Positions 32,441 to 44,928 of a stretch of DNA of 64,000 nucleotides are shown here, one piece after another. Position numbers and translations under genes: made by a program. Origin of the DNA: Zygnema cylindricum. Its lineage: Eukaryota > Streptophyta > Zygnematophyceae > Zygnematales > Zygnemataceae. The stretch covers positions 62,001-126,000 of the forward strand of contig JBBHKE010001534.1 of the NCBI GenBank assembly GCA_037447655.1, given 5' to 3'. A model generated the notes under the pieces. That model made no database searches, was not told where the DNA came from, and saw only the letters and a program-made list of their open reading frames with translations. The first letter of the stretch is position 1. The number at the start of each line of letters is the position of its first letter.

Positions 32441-35400
32441 TGTTATTGGCTTGTATTCAAGAATTCCTATCTTTTTTGGGGAAAAGTATGTTTGCTGGGC
32501 GGATATGGTGGAGACACATTTTGAGAATGTAAATCTTTTGGATATATTGGATGGTTCGCTGGATGAATATGATCCGTCATGGTCTAAGGAAAATACGCAA
32601 GCTCGCTCTATTTTGAAATTTTTTATATCTGAGGACTTAGCTATGTCTCGGATAAAAATGAAAAAAACTATTGATATCTAGAAATCCCATAAAGTGATTA
32701 TGAAAAGGCTAATGTCTAGGAAGAGCTTCTATTGGCTGGAAAAATTTGGGACTATAAGTACACTGGCGGTACAATGGCTAAATATTCTAACAAATTTCAC
32801 ATCCTTGTAGATGCACATGCTTGTACAGGTGGGGTGTTTCCTCCGTTTCAACAGGCAGCTTTTATGATGAGGGGTCTCCCTTGTAGTATGAAAGGAGCAT
32901 CTGACATGCTCAAACAGAAAGATAAAGCTAGCTCGACTTTACAGTTAGCCATCAATATTTTACTAGAGGAGGAAGCTACATCTAATATTCTCAATGTTGA
33001 GAAAGTAGAGGCTTTTAATTCAGACTTTGGGAGGAAAGGTCAGTTTAATCAGCAACGTAATCAGTTTAACTAGGTCAGACAGTTTAATCAGGGTGGAAAT
33101 AGACAATCCAACAATGCATGTTTTTATTGTAGTGAGAGAGGTCATGGATACAAATTCTGCCCTAAACTTAAGAAAGCTAACGATACAAGTTTATACAGGC
33201 CGGGATGGCAACAAATTCAGTTTTACAAAAGCTTCACGGGGCCTACACCTCGTGGAAATGCACTATTTTCAGCTTTTTCATCACTCTAGGACGAGACTCT
33301 AACATTTTTTGAGGAGGACGACACGGATCTATTCGCTATGGCGGCAGCAATAGAGAGCGCGAAGGACCCTAGATGGATAATGGATACAGGAGCGTCAGCC
33401 CACATGTGCTGGAACAAGGCCATCTTCAAAAATCTGAAAGCAACGCCGGAGAAAAATATTTATTATGCTTGTGGAATGAGTGTCCAGACTTGTGCTGATG
33501 TGATGTGTCCTTGCTAGTTGATGTAGAAGGAAAACCAATTGAAAGGACTCTTCACAATGTCTTATTTGTGCCTGACTTTAAGAAGAATCTGTTTTCTACG
33601 TCGTTGGTAGAGAGTAAAGGCTTTGAGGTTAATTTGAAAAATGGTCGGCAGGTTGTTAGCAAAAATGGCAAGGTTGCGGTTACAGGTCCTAGAGATAGTA
33701 GCAAGATGTACCGTATGGATATGGCTAATACCAAGGAGAATGATGTTCTGTAATCCGGTGTTTTGCACTCAGATGAGTTGTGGCATAAAAGATTAGGCCA
33801 TGTAAATTATTATAGTTTGAGGAAAATGGTCCTTGCTGGAAAAATAGAGGGTGTGTCAATCAAAGATGGGCCGGTCAAAACTTGTGATGGTTGCGCTTTA
33901 GGCAAAATCCACAGATTGCCGTTTCCTAAAGAGTCTGAGCATCGGTCAACGAAACTTTTACAACAAATTCATTCGGATGTTTTTGGTCATGCGAAGGTCC
34001 CATCTGCCGGGGGGATGAAATATATGGTCACTTTCACAGATGATTTCTCTAGGTTTACAAAAGTTTACTTCATGAAGGAGAAGAGTGAAGTGTTTGGTCA
34101 CTTCAAACACTATAAAGCATGGGTTGAAAAACTTCATAATTCACCTATTTTGCACCTCAGATCGGACAATGGTGGTGAATATACGTCGAAAGAATGTGAA
34201 ACCTTTTTACTCGAGGAAGGTATTAGTCATCTATTGACTGTTCCATATTCACCGGAACAAAATGGGGTGTCTGAAAGACTAAAAAGAACTCTTACGGAGA
34301 GCTCTAGGTCGATGCTCGCAGATAAAAATGTGGATCCGAAATTCTGGGTTGAGGCTCTATATTGTGCAGTTTATATTAAGAAAAGGATAGGATTCAGATC
34401 GGTAGACACTACTCCTTACGAAATCTCGACAGGTAGCAAACCGGATGTTAGCCATTTCAAAGTCTTTGGTAGTCAATGCTTTATCTTGGATACGTCTACA
34501 AATAGATGGAAATTGGAACCGAAGGGATTACCGGGTATTTTGTTAGGATATGAAGATCACTCAAAAGGTTATAGAGTCTTTGTGTTTGAGAGGCAGAAAA
34601 TAGTTGTCGCAAGGAATATCATTGTTAAAGATGAACTACACTCCATAGATTTATTTCAAACGACAGAGCAACAAAAGCAACAAAGGTACAAGAGTATGTC
34701 ATTTTAGATTGCATACAAGAAATCGTCCCGAAGATTCAACATTCCCCGATGGTGACTTCGGAGTCAGACTCTCTCCAATTTTTTCACCAACTTCGGGTCC
34801 AACCGGACCAACAACGGAAAGTACGCACAGATCGCAACCTGCGCACTCAACGCAATGCACGGCATCCGACGATCTCCGGAGGGAAGAAGATCTAGGAGCC
34901 GCCTGCAAGCAAACTCTCACTTTGCCTGCTCGGCAGCCTCAGGGGAGCCTTTGACCATTCAGGAGGCCTTCTCATCACCAGAACGAAATCACTGGATCGA
35001 GGCAGAAAACGACGAAATGAAGTCCATCATGGAGGCTCAAACATGAGAGCTTGTGGACCTTCCTCCGGACCGAAAAGCGATCGACAGCAAATGGGTATTT
35101 AAGGTGAAGTTAAATCCCGATAACACCATTGAACGTTATAAGGCTAGACTTGTGGCAAAGGGGTACAATCAAAAGGAAGGAATCGATTTTGAACAAACAT
35201 TTTCTCCGGTTGTAAGATTTGCGACAGTTAGGATTTTGCTGTCCCTAGCTGCTATAGAAGATATGGGTATACATCAGATGGATGTAAAGACAACCATTTT
35301 GCATGGAGAACTAGAAGAGACAATTTACATGCACCAGCCTGAAAAGTATGCAGAACCAGGAAAAGAGCACTTAGTATGCAAGTTGCTAAAATCTCTGTAC

Positions 35401-36520
35401 TGCCTAAAATAGGCCAGACAGTGGAATCTGAAGCTTGATGAATTCTTGACTAGCCTAGGATTTCAAAGGATAAGTACTGATCACTCTGTCTAGGTTCTAA
35501 AGGGTGAAAATGGGATAGTGTATATAGGGGTGTATGTGGATTATTTACTATTAAATAGCAAATCAATGGCTGAAATTAACAAAATAAAAAATGCTCTAAA
35601 CTCACGGTTCGAGATGAAAGACCTTGGTGAGGCAAAATATATTTTGGGTATCTAGGGAGAGAGGGATAGAAATAAGAAAGTAATAAAATTGACTCAAAAG
35701 GAGGCTATTGGAAACATGTTAGATGAGTACGGAATGCGGGGGGCAAAAGGATATCTAACTCTAATGGAGTTTCGGCAGAAGTTAGAGGGAGAAGAGACAG
35801 AACCAGGTGTCATTGTTAGCGAGTATTTAGAATCAAGGGAGAATGATTCTATGACAAAAATACCTTACAGACAGAGAGTGGGAAGCCTAATATAATTCAT
35901 GAATTGTACCCGTCTTGACATTGTTGCAGCAGTCAGGGTACTAAGCAGGAGTCTAGAGAATCCGAGAAAATCTGATTTTGATGTAGCAAGGAGAGTCTTA
36001 AGATATTTGGCAGGAACCAAAGACCTCAAACTCACACTAGGCGGAGGAGAAGTGAAGCTGCAAACGTGGAGTGATGCAAGCTATGGCGACATGCCAAGCC
36101 GGATATCCACCACGGGATTCGTTCTACAAATTGGGAACGGTACTTGCTGCTGGAGCAGCAAACTTCAGAAGGTTACAGCACAGTCCACAATGGAGTCAAA
36201 ATATATGGCAGCAAGCTCGGCCCTCAAAGAACTCTTATGGGTAAAATCCATATTACAAGAACTAGGATACATGCAGATTGGTGCATAAGTGATCTGGTGT
36301 GACAACCAGGCTGCCATTGTCATTGCTTCTAACCCGAGTCATCAGTTCAAAAGCAAGCACATAGATGTAAGATTACACTTTGTAAGAGAAAAAGTGTTCT
36401 CTAGAGTGATTAAATTATATTATTCGCCAAACGCAAAAATGATTGCTGATATGCTCACCTAAGCCCTTTTCGCTCCTAAACTGAAGTATTCCAAAGACGC
36501 AGTGGGATTATGTGAATAGT
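32382..36520 (+). pseudogene. CopD gag-pol, broken by stops and frameshifts
   Basis: ATG 32382 inside the LTR opens MSTSTTTAAPPRAPVVVEQH. Gag pieces at 32382-32681 and 32732-33073. CCHC knuckle CFYCSERGHGYKFC at 33119-33160. Protease DTGAS at 33383-33397. Integrase ORF 33763-34707 with WHKRLGH, CDGCALGK, HSDVFG, SDNGGE and NGVSE; the second Asp and the Glu are separated by 35 residues, as in D,D-35-E. RT from about 35053 with QMDVKTTILHGE and YVDY at 35533-35544 (last catalytic Asp lost). RNase H 35899-36288 with WSDASYGD and MESKYMA. The frame ends at a stop near 36520. Confidence 0.85.
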
Positions 36521-36676
36521 TGAATTGCTATACTGCTATATTGCGATGCTGCGCTAAGTCCAACATTGAGATGTAGTGGGACTGGGTGACTTGCTAATTG
36601 CTATATTGCTATGCTGCGATGCTGCGCTAGTTTGTCATCGCAGCTGCGCCGGTATACTGAGTCTAAAGCTGGGGAG

Positions 36677-37445
36677 TGTAGTTTTTAGAAAGCTTTCAGT
36701 CTCACCAAATTAGTAGGATGGTAGAAAGATAGTAATTTGTAATGTAATGACATGCATCATCACTTGAGTGCAGTATAGGACAACGCAACTGCTATGCAGA
36801 CAGATTAGCACAGCAGGAGAGCAGCGCAGGAGCGCAGCTGCTATGCAGACAGAGCAGCACAGCAGCTAAGTTGCGACACATACAGGACAACGCAGCTGCG
36901 GTTACTTTGGATATAATCCGTACAAAAAACGCAGCTACTGTTATCTTGAATATGATTCGGTACGGACAACGCAGCTGCGATTGATACGAATCAAGTCAAT
37001 GGACCTCAACTTAGTGGGTAGCTCAGTGGTAGCTCAATGGTAGCTTAGTGGTAGCTCAGTGGTAGCTTAGTATTAGCTTGGCAACTTGACGTACCTCTCA
37101 GGTACACTGGTATTGCCGGTAAAACACTAGTATAAGACTTAGGACTCAGAACACATGATGTATCCAGATTTCTAAGTAGTAAAACTGCAGGTAGTTTTTG
37201 GGAAACTTTTGAGTATTATATTTTTAGTGTTGTCGGGTCAATTGTGCTGAAACTTTATGAGTTGTCAATATTTATGCTACTCTATATTCTGATAGAGTTT
37301 TGTGAGGTTTGGATGTTTGAATAAGAATTGGTGAGCACTTGAAAACAACCGTTTGGAAGGATTTTTGATAGCTTCTGAGAGTGTATCATGTCTACTTCTA
37401 CTACTACTGATGCCCCTCTTCCAGCACGGTGGTTGTAGAACAACA
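36677..37445 (+). repeat. CopD 3' LTR
   Basis: 769 bp, closely similar to the 5' LTR, including the GCAGC-rich part and the box A-like array at 37018-37074. The LTR-internal ATG (37388) is retained. Confidence 0.85.
37018..37074 (+). repeat. Tandem box A-like decamer array in CopD 3' LTR
   Basis: GTAGCTCAGTG, GTAGCTCAATG, GTAGCTTAGTG, GTAGCTCAGTG and GTAGCTTAGTA in direct tandem: five units of about 11 bp, more regular than the 5' LTR copy. Confidence 0.6.
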
Positions 37446-38542
37446 TAAGTGTTCTCACATGATGCGCGGCTATTTTTTTTTTTGTTTTAAATGCCAAAGC
37501 TCGTGTTCTCACGTGACGTGTGACTTAGTTGTTCGAAGGATAAAATGGTATTACTTAAAGTGTGAACGTTGATTATATTATGTAGATATTTTGAGTTGGA
37601 AACTCGATTTACATGTTCTCGTGCGACCCTCGTGACGCTATTTGTGTTAAATTCTCTACATGCGAACGCAATAAGTCTGAACACTTTTTTTTTTGTTTTT
37701 TTTTTGTCCATGTAACCTAATCAGCAAAGAGATTCCTTAAAAAAATTCTTCGCGTTTCGCGCGATATTTTTTTGTCCTTATAAATAACTGGGAGATATTG
37801 ACATTGCTTGGGCAAAATCCTCCTCAAAGGTCGCCCTCCCCCCAATGTGTAAGGGCTTGTTCCCATGTTTTGATGTAAGGGTTTTTTTCGTCATTTTCAC
37901 AAAAAATGGGACTACCAACGAAAGAAAAATACGCCGTACGACAAATGGGCAAAAACGCAAAGACATTTTGCGTCCTCTGGGAACTTGGAAGGTACGGCAA
38001 TTTGGCATTATTATCACCGTGATCCACTCCCAACTCATCTTGACACTTGTAATAGAATCAAATCACGATCTGATTTTAACCAAAATAACACCCTATTAAC
38101 AAATAGAAAACATGTATTGCACGCGTTAAACGTCTTCGAATTTTTCTGAACGAAAGAGAGTACACGCTATATTTTTCCATACTCGTCACGAGCATGTACG
38201 TACAAAAATGACAAGCATATATGGAAAAAAAATCGTTGGGGTCTTGGACCTCCACTTTCATTCATGGATCCTTTGCAAAAACTTACAACGTCATCGTCTC
38301 TCCCCATCTTTTTGATTCGACTGCTACTCTGTCTTTCATCTCTAAATGAAATACAACAATAATAGTATCAAAGAAAAGATATATTTTTTTCTTTTTTTTT
38401 TAATAGTTTTGGTCTCATTTTGATGGCGTATAAAATAATTAATGGTAAAAAAAGGAAATCGGGAATCCATTCCAGAAATTTTACGTGTTGATGACGTCAT
38501 AAGGTAGCAAATGTTGAATTATTAGATTTATAGGGTATTTTT
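37446..38542. other. Noncoding AT-rich spacer
   Basis: No gene seen. Long T tracts, GTGTTCTCACATGATGCG and GTGTTCTCACGTGACGTG near the left side, and overlapping ORFs on both strands at 37778-38099 without domain features. Confidence 0.45.
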
Positions 38543-38798
38543 TGTAACCCTGTGACCTCCATAGGTCCTTAAAGTAGGCAACTCACACGAAGACTCTAGG
38601 ATAACCCTCACCCCTTTGTGTTTCAGCAAAAATAATTGCCACCCTGGCAGAAAAAAAACCCAAAACACCTTGACCGTGGTGAAGGCAAGACTCCCCTAAG
38701 TCTATAGCAAAAAGGATCTCTGAATTTGCTCCCCTGAGCAATAAGTTATGGAGTGTCAAAGTTGACCTTTTGTACTGAAGCTCTCTAGGAGAGAGGGC
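38543..38798 (-). repeat. CopB-type LTR fragment, 3' part
   Basis: Low-coordinate end TGTAACCCTGTGACC is a decayed LTR terminus. The fragment follows the CopB/CopF LTR up to GGAGAGAGGG and is then cut by CopE. The remainder of this LTR is not found directly on the other side of CopE. Confidence 0.7.
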
Positions 38799-39782
38799 TG
38801 AAACTCTGTGTCCTCCATTGGACTACAAAATACAAAAAGCCTTTAGATAGTTATTAACTAACCCACTTTCAATGATAACCAGTGCTACCCAAGCAGACAA
38901 TCAGATAATCTAATTTCACCCCTCTACAGCCTGGACTCCCTTAAGTCCGTAGGAAAAAGAATCTCTGAAAACGCCCAACCAGGCGATAAGTTATGAGGAA
39001 GTAAAAATGCTAATTTGTACAAACTCTCAAAGAGAGAGGTGACTGCCTACAAAATTTACTAAGTCCTGATTCCCTCTAATAACTCTTATCTACTGAAGTA
39101 CGGACCAATCAGAATAGTGTACCGTATCAAAAAGTACTACTGCCGGTGTACCTTTTGTATGGCCTATGTACGACAAGGCTATTAAGCGGACGCGTGTCCA
39201 CTTTTCACTCATCCGTCCGTTCCTCAAAATTCACGCGACTGAATGTTATCTCTCCATGTGGCGCCAGGTCATGCCACGTCACTAAATGCCAAAGTGACCA
39301 TTCCGAGATACCGCCGATGATGTGTGCCGTCGGATGGGATTTCGTTTTTGATCTCAACCGTCAAAACAAATGTCAGATTCATTTGTTTCGTGCGGAATCA
39401 TATTCGTACTGTATTTTATCCGCTCCATGTATTTATGTCCGTATTTTTGTTAATCAGAATAACTACCGTAACACTGGATAAGTATTTATCAAACCCTATA
39501 TTTTCTAGCGAACTTCTACAACAAACTGGTTAGAGCTAACGGCTACGCCATGCTGTGTCGGTCGGGGGTTCGAGTCCTACCAGACTCAACCTTTTGTTGA
39601 GAGTGACTTAGGTCACTCTTTAGTCTTGCACAAATGGAGTTGAGGTAACCATGGCTCCACTACTCTCTCTCTCTCCTTCAGTGACTACAACAAGTATGGG
39701 GGATGGAGAGAGAAAGGTGGAGAAAGAGTGCTTGCGCTCTTTTCACTTTTTATTTAGACTTAAAAAATACTTATTTTCAACA
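38799..39782 (-). repeat. CopE 3' LTR
   Basis: 984 bp with TG/CA ends. tRNA-like cassette at 39517-39595, GTAC block at about 39135-39180. Confidence 0.85.
39517..39595 (+). other. tRNA-like Pol III-type cassette in CopE 3' LTR
   Basis: Box A-like ACAACAAACTGGTTAGAGC, box B GGTTCGAGTCC (perfect) at 39567-39577, T4 at 39592-39595. The stretch from TGGTTAGAGC to GGTCGGGGGTTCGAGTCC resembles the D-arm to T-arm of plant tRNA-Asn as I recall it. The T-run sits inside the hairpin CTCAAC/GTTGAG and is followed by AGAGTGAC/GTCACTCT. Antisense to CopE. Confidence 0.6.
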
Positions 39783-39795
39783 CTCCCCTTATTTT

Positions 39796-42700
39796 CTAGT
39801 CTATTTTTAATTTTTCTTTCAACCCACATTTTTCTCTACAATATTTTAGTTTAGGAGAGGGCACAGGTTTGGTCATCATGTCAGCCACCATTTCTTCATC
39901 AGGTCTATACACAAGATTCAAAATTATATTTTCAACTTTTTCTCTGACGAAGCTCAATTTTATGTCCATATGTTTAGCTTTAAAAGGATGTTTTTGATTG
40001 GTTGCAATTGCAATTGCAGCTTGATTATCGTAAAAGACTTCATGCACTCCCTCATTCATATACCCCAGTTCTTGCAATAATGACTTGACCCATATTAATT
40101 CTTTTACAGCGGAACAAGAGGCCATATACTCAGCCTCCATAGTAGACTGAGCAACCACCTTTTGTTGTTTCCTGCTCTAACAGCAAGCACCTTCCCCCAC
40201 ATACAAAACATACCCAGAAGTGCATCGTCTCATAGGTGCATCCCCATAACTGGCATCACTCTAAGTAGTGATATCAGTGTGCTCCCCTCCAAAATGCAAC
40301 CATAACTCTCTGGCTCCCACCAGATATCTCATGACTCTCTTGGTTGCCTCCCAGTCTCTCTTCCTAGGATCATTAAAACTCCTACTGAGTACTCCCAACT
40401 GCTGCCGCTATGTCCGACCTGGTACAATTCATAAAATAGATCAAACTTCCTACGACCTTTCTATAAGGGATAGACTTCATAAACTCTCTCTCATCTGGAC
40501 TCACCTGATCATCTAAGATCATCACTCCTCCTTCTACACTCCCATCACTTTCTTTTTTCAAGTCCATGGGAGTGGTACAACTGTTAACATTTTCCATCTG
40601 AAATTTCTCAAGCTTATTACCTATTGTTTTTTCTGAGTAAGTCTGATATTCTTCTTCCCCCTGTCTCTCTCAATTTGAATTCCCAAAATATATCTTTTCT
40701 CCCCTCAATCCTTCATATCAAATCTGCTTTTAAGATCTTTCTTTAACTTATTGATTTTTTCCAAAGATTTACTCAACACAAGCTGATTATCCACATAAAT
40801 TGCAATAAAAAAGACACCATTCTCATCTTCAAACATATAGATAGAATGGTCAGAGCTGATCCAAAAACATCCCAGACCGGTGAGAAACTCATCTAGTTTT
40901 TTATTCCACTGCCGATAGCCGGCTTGAGTCCATATAAGGACTTTCTGAGCCTCCAAACTTTGCTCTCTTCTCCTTCTTCCACGAACCCCTCGCGTTGCCT
41001 CATGAAAATTTCTTCCTCTAACTCACCATTAAGAAAGGCAGTCTTAATGTCCATCTGGTGTATTTCCATGACTTTCGCTACTGCCAGACAAAGGAGAATC
41101 CTAACTTATGGGAACCGAATAACTGGAGCAAAGGTCTCCTCATAGTCAATCCCCTCCTTTTGGGTGAACCCTTTTGCTACCAATCGAGCCTTATATCTCT
41201 CAATGGTATTATCTGGGTTCAGTTTTAGTTTAAATACCCTTTTACACCCAATAGGTTTTCTGTCTGGAGGACAGTCTGCTAGTTCCCAAGTATTTGCTTC
41301 CATGATAGAAGCCATCTCATCATTTATGGCCCTAATCCACCTTCCTTTCTCAGGACTATTCACTGCCTCCGAGTAAGACTGAGGCTCATCTAGGTGAGAT
41401 AGCTTAGTTACCTTATGAGCGGCCTGTTTTTCATGTATCCTTTTGCTGCTCCTCCTTCCTCCCTCAAACTACGAAGCTAGAATGGATGGAAGTCTTGGAT
41501 TTCTTCTCACTGTCTAATCGGCTCCCCTGTCCATAGAAGCCGGTTCTTGTCATTTTTTCTACTTCCTCGAAGTCCATAGGAGTATGTGAGGTTTCCGTTG
41601 AGTCTTCGTATCTCGGATCTCCCCTAAATTTGCAATCATTGTTTCACTCATGTCTCTTTCGCGAACGACCGAGTTCTCCTCACTTTCAGACTCAAATCCG
41701 ATTCTTATCTTCTTTGTATATTTGAAGGGGTCAAATGACCCTTCATCTATGACAACTAAGTGTTTGACCACAATGATATCTTTCTTTGCTAAGTCATAGA
41801 CTCTATATCCCTTAACATCCTCATCATATCCCACAAAGTATCCATGTTTTCCCTTAGAATCTAGTTTCTAGTTTTTCCTATCCGTGTCAAAAGTATAAAC
41901 TTGGCTAAAGAATACTTTAAGGTGTGAGATATATGGTTTCATTCCAACCCATCTCTCATAAGGTGTCACTCCCTTTACAGCTGAGGTAAGGACTCTATTC
42001 TTAATGTAGTTGGCACAGTTCATTGCTTCTGCCCAAAATCTCTTTCCTATTTTCTTGTCGGCCAACATACTGCACACACTATCTCCTAGTGTTCAATTCA
42101 ACCTCTCAGCTACCCCATTTTGTTCCGCGTTATATGGTATAGTTTTCTAGTGCTGCAATCCCTCATCTCTTAGATATTCCTCAAACTGGTTAGAGGTATA
42201 TTCCCCCCCATTATCACTCCTTATCCTCTTAATGGGGGTTTTATGCAACTTCTCACTCCAGACTTTATATTCTTTGAAGTAAGTTGATGCTTCAGACTTT
42301 GTTTTTAGAAAGTAGACTCTAGAGTACCTAGACCAGTCATCGGTTATTGTCATCATAAACCTCTTTCCTCCAACCGAAGGTACTTTTGCAGGTCCCCAAA
42401 TATCAGTGTGGACCAAATCTAACACTTTCTCACCTCTATATGTGGCGGCATTGGGAAAGGGAAGTCTGTGAGCCTTACCTTGAGCACAACCACTACAATC
42501 ATCCATCATTTCATTATCTCCAAACTGCAGAATGCCTTCTACTACCCAAGCTTTTCATTTCCCTCAACCTATCAAAATGCACATGCCCCAACCGCTTATG
42601 CCAAATCATCAACTTAGGAACACCAACATAGTAAGCATTCTTCTTTTCATTACTCAGGTTAAGCCTAAACATTCCTTGGCTACCCTTATCTGCCATGAAG

Positions 42701-44174
42701 TAAACTTGATCTCCATACTTAGCTATAAAGACTCCCTTTCGAGTGAAGGTATCAAACTCTTTGTTATCTAACAAGGACATAGAGACAAGATTTTTACTCA
42801 GCTGAGGAATGTAGAGTACATCTGAGAATGTAAGTATAGAAGTATTACCCTCCATTAAGACTTTCAGATCTACTGATCGCAGTAGATCTGTAGTAACCAG
42901 TCTCCCATCCCCATACTATATCTCTACAATAGGGATCTTTCTTTGCTTAGTGAAGGGTTCTTTATCACGACACATATACATGGATGCACCTGAGTCGATA
43001 ATCTATCCTTCCTGTGGAGCTTCCTGAATTGCTCCAAGGACACACTTTTGTCTCCAAGGGATTTCTTTCTCCTCCAAACTCTCGTCAAAAATAAGCTCCC
43101 TATCCTTCAGAAGACTCTTCCCCGGTTTTCCCTATCACTTTTGTAACCACAAGTGCCTTTTTCTTCCCACTGGAAGAACCCTCTCCACGGTTCTCTTGGA
43201 GCCTCAGCTTTGACAGCTTGACAAAATCTGCGATGAAGTGTCTCGGCTTTTTGCAAAAATGACAAAGACCCTTTGGGGGCCTCGGTCCTCCTAAATGATC
43301 TCTTTCCCCTTTGTACGGTTTCTTCGGGTCTTTCCCCCATCGGTCCCCTCATGCTCTTAGAGATTGAATGCTCTTTCCTCCTCTCCTAATATCCATTGTG
43401 TTTTCTTGCACAAGTATCATCCTGACCACTGTGTTCCATTTCCATAAACTATCCGGCATTTCCTGTAATCGGAACATTATGTTCTTGAATAGGCATTTCC
43501 TGTAATCGGAACACTATATTCTCGTATTCATCTGGTAACTTTATAATAAGGGTGTTAACTTTCATTTTCATTGTACATGTCCACCCGGCACTTTCCATCT
43601 CCATATACAAACAAGAAAGATCATTAAAGTAATCTATCATCTTTCCTCCTTTGTAAGTGTAACTCACTAGCTTTTGCTCAGCCAACTGGAGCTCTTGAAT
43701 AGTTCCAGCTCTATAAATCTCCACCAAACTCACCCACAACTCCTCGGCCTTGTAAATGTGAAGATGAGGGGTGGCCAAAGCTTGAGTGAGGTGCCTCAGA
43801 ATGAAGTTCTTAGCAGCCATGTTTACATCCTCCCACATTTGAGTATCGTTCTTCGCGGTCTTCACGGTCGCCGCTCCCGGTACTGTGGCAATAGGAGTGA
43901 GGGGTGTCTCCTTCCCTTTTCCCTTTTCGGACACATTGTTGTCCCTATCATCTGCCTCTTTCGATGAGGCAGCAGTTGCTGTTAGAAACCTTGCTCCTTG
44001 AAATCTTGGTGGAGTTCCTAAAGGTGGACGTTTCACTCGTCCTCTGACGATACCCTAGTATCGATTTTCGCACAAAGCTTCCATCATCATGGCTTCCCAA
44101 AAGATGAAACCAGATCCATTGAAGGTAGGCACTTTAGAGGGTGGGCCCATAACCTGAAACTTTGTGTCCTCCAT
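39796..44174 (-). pseudogene. CopE gag-pol, broken
   Basis: ATG 44174-44172 in the LTR; frame reads MEDTKFQVMGPPSKVPTF and hits a stop, then gag continues at 43449-44036. CCHC knuckle at 43223-43264 is CHFCKKPRHFIADF, last Cys lost. Protease DSGAS near 42985-42999 is kept. 42514-42855 and 42147-42509: integrase zinc site WHKRLGH/CSGCAQGK, HTDIWG, SDNGGE. 41868-42077 and 41559-41834: integrase end and linker. RT at 41106-41363 and 40705-40956 with YVDN in place of YVDD at about 40786. RNase H at 39796-40158 and 40382-40597. At least eight lesions. Confidence 0.83.
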
Positions 44175-44928
44175 TGGACTACAGAATACAAGAAGCCTCT
44201 AGATAGTTATTAACTAACCCACTTTCAATGACAACCACTGCTACCCAAGCAGACAAGCGGTCAAGCTTATTGCACCCTGTGCAGCTTAGAATCCCTTGAG
44301 TTCGTAGGAAAATGAATCTCTGAAAACGCCCAACCAAGCGATTAGTTATGAGGCAGTAAAAATGCCAATTTGTACAAACTCTCAAAGAGAGAGGTAACTC
44401 CCTACAAAATTTACTAAGTCCTGATTCCCTCTAATATCTCTTATCTACTGAAGTACGGACCAATCAGAATAGTGTACCGTATAAAAAAGTATTATTGCCG
44501 GTGTACCTTTTGTACAACCTATATACGACAAGGCTATTAAGCCGACGCGTGTCCACTTTTCACTGGTCCGTCCGTTCCTCGAAATTCCCGCGACTGAATG
44601 TTATCTCTCCATGTGGCGCCTGGTCATGCCACGTCACTAAATGCCAAAGTGACCATTCCGAGATTCCGCCGATGATGTGTGTTGTCAGATGGGATTTCGT
44701 ATTTGATCTCAACCGTCAAAACAAATGTCTGATTCATTTGTTTTGTACGGAATCATATTCGTACTATATTTTATCCGCTTCATGTATTTATGTCCGTATT
44801 TCCGTTGATCGCAATAACTACTGTAACACTGGATAAGTATTTATCAAACCTTATATTTTCTAGCGAACTTCTACAACATACTGGTTAGAGCTAACGGCTA
44901 CGCCATGTTGTGCCGGTTGGGGGTTCGA
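44155..44928 (-). repeat. CopE 5' LTR, truncated
   Basis: Matches the 3' LTR up to GGGGGTTCGA and stops at 44928. That is inside the box B loop of its tRNA-like cassette (44873-44928), so the cassette is cut in two. Confidence 0.8.

Larger units (their letters stand above)
31662..37445 (+). mobile_element. CopD, clade-2 Ty1/copia element, full length, inactive
   Basis: 5784 bp. LTRs 31662-32440 and 36677-37445 begin TGAAGTTTTT / TGTAGTTTTT and end GAACAACA. Flanks GAAGT (31657-31661) and TAAGT (37446-37450) match 4 of 5. Polypurine tract GCTGGGGAG before 36677. Gag-pol order as in copia. LTRs differ from clade 1: GCAGC-rich, with box A-like tandem repeats and no box B. Confidence 0.88.
38799..44928 (-). 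mobile_element. CopE, clade-1 Ty1/copia element with truncated 5' LTR
   Basis: 3' LTR 38799-39782, polypurine tract 39783-39795, coding region, primer site GGTGGGCCCATAACC at 44140-44154 (plus-strand view), 5' LTR 44155-44928. The 5' LTR lacks its last 210 bp or so because CopF begins at 44929. No target duplication can be checked because the far LTR end is missing. Confidence 0.85.

Noticed and set aside
37778-38099. Overlapping ORFs of 69-86 codons on both strands
   Set aside because: Mutually antisense, no motif, low-complexity composition.
39517-39595. Genuine tRNA gene (tRNA-Asn-like)
   Set aside because: Box B is perfect, but acceptor and anticodon stems do not pair cleanly and the anticodon loop is too long. 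Kept as tRNA-like only.
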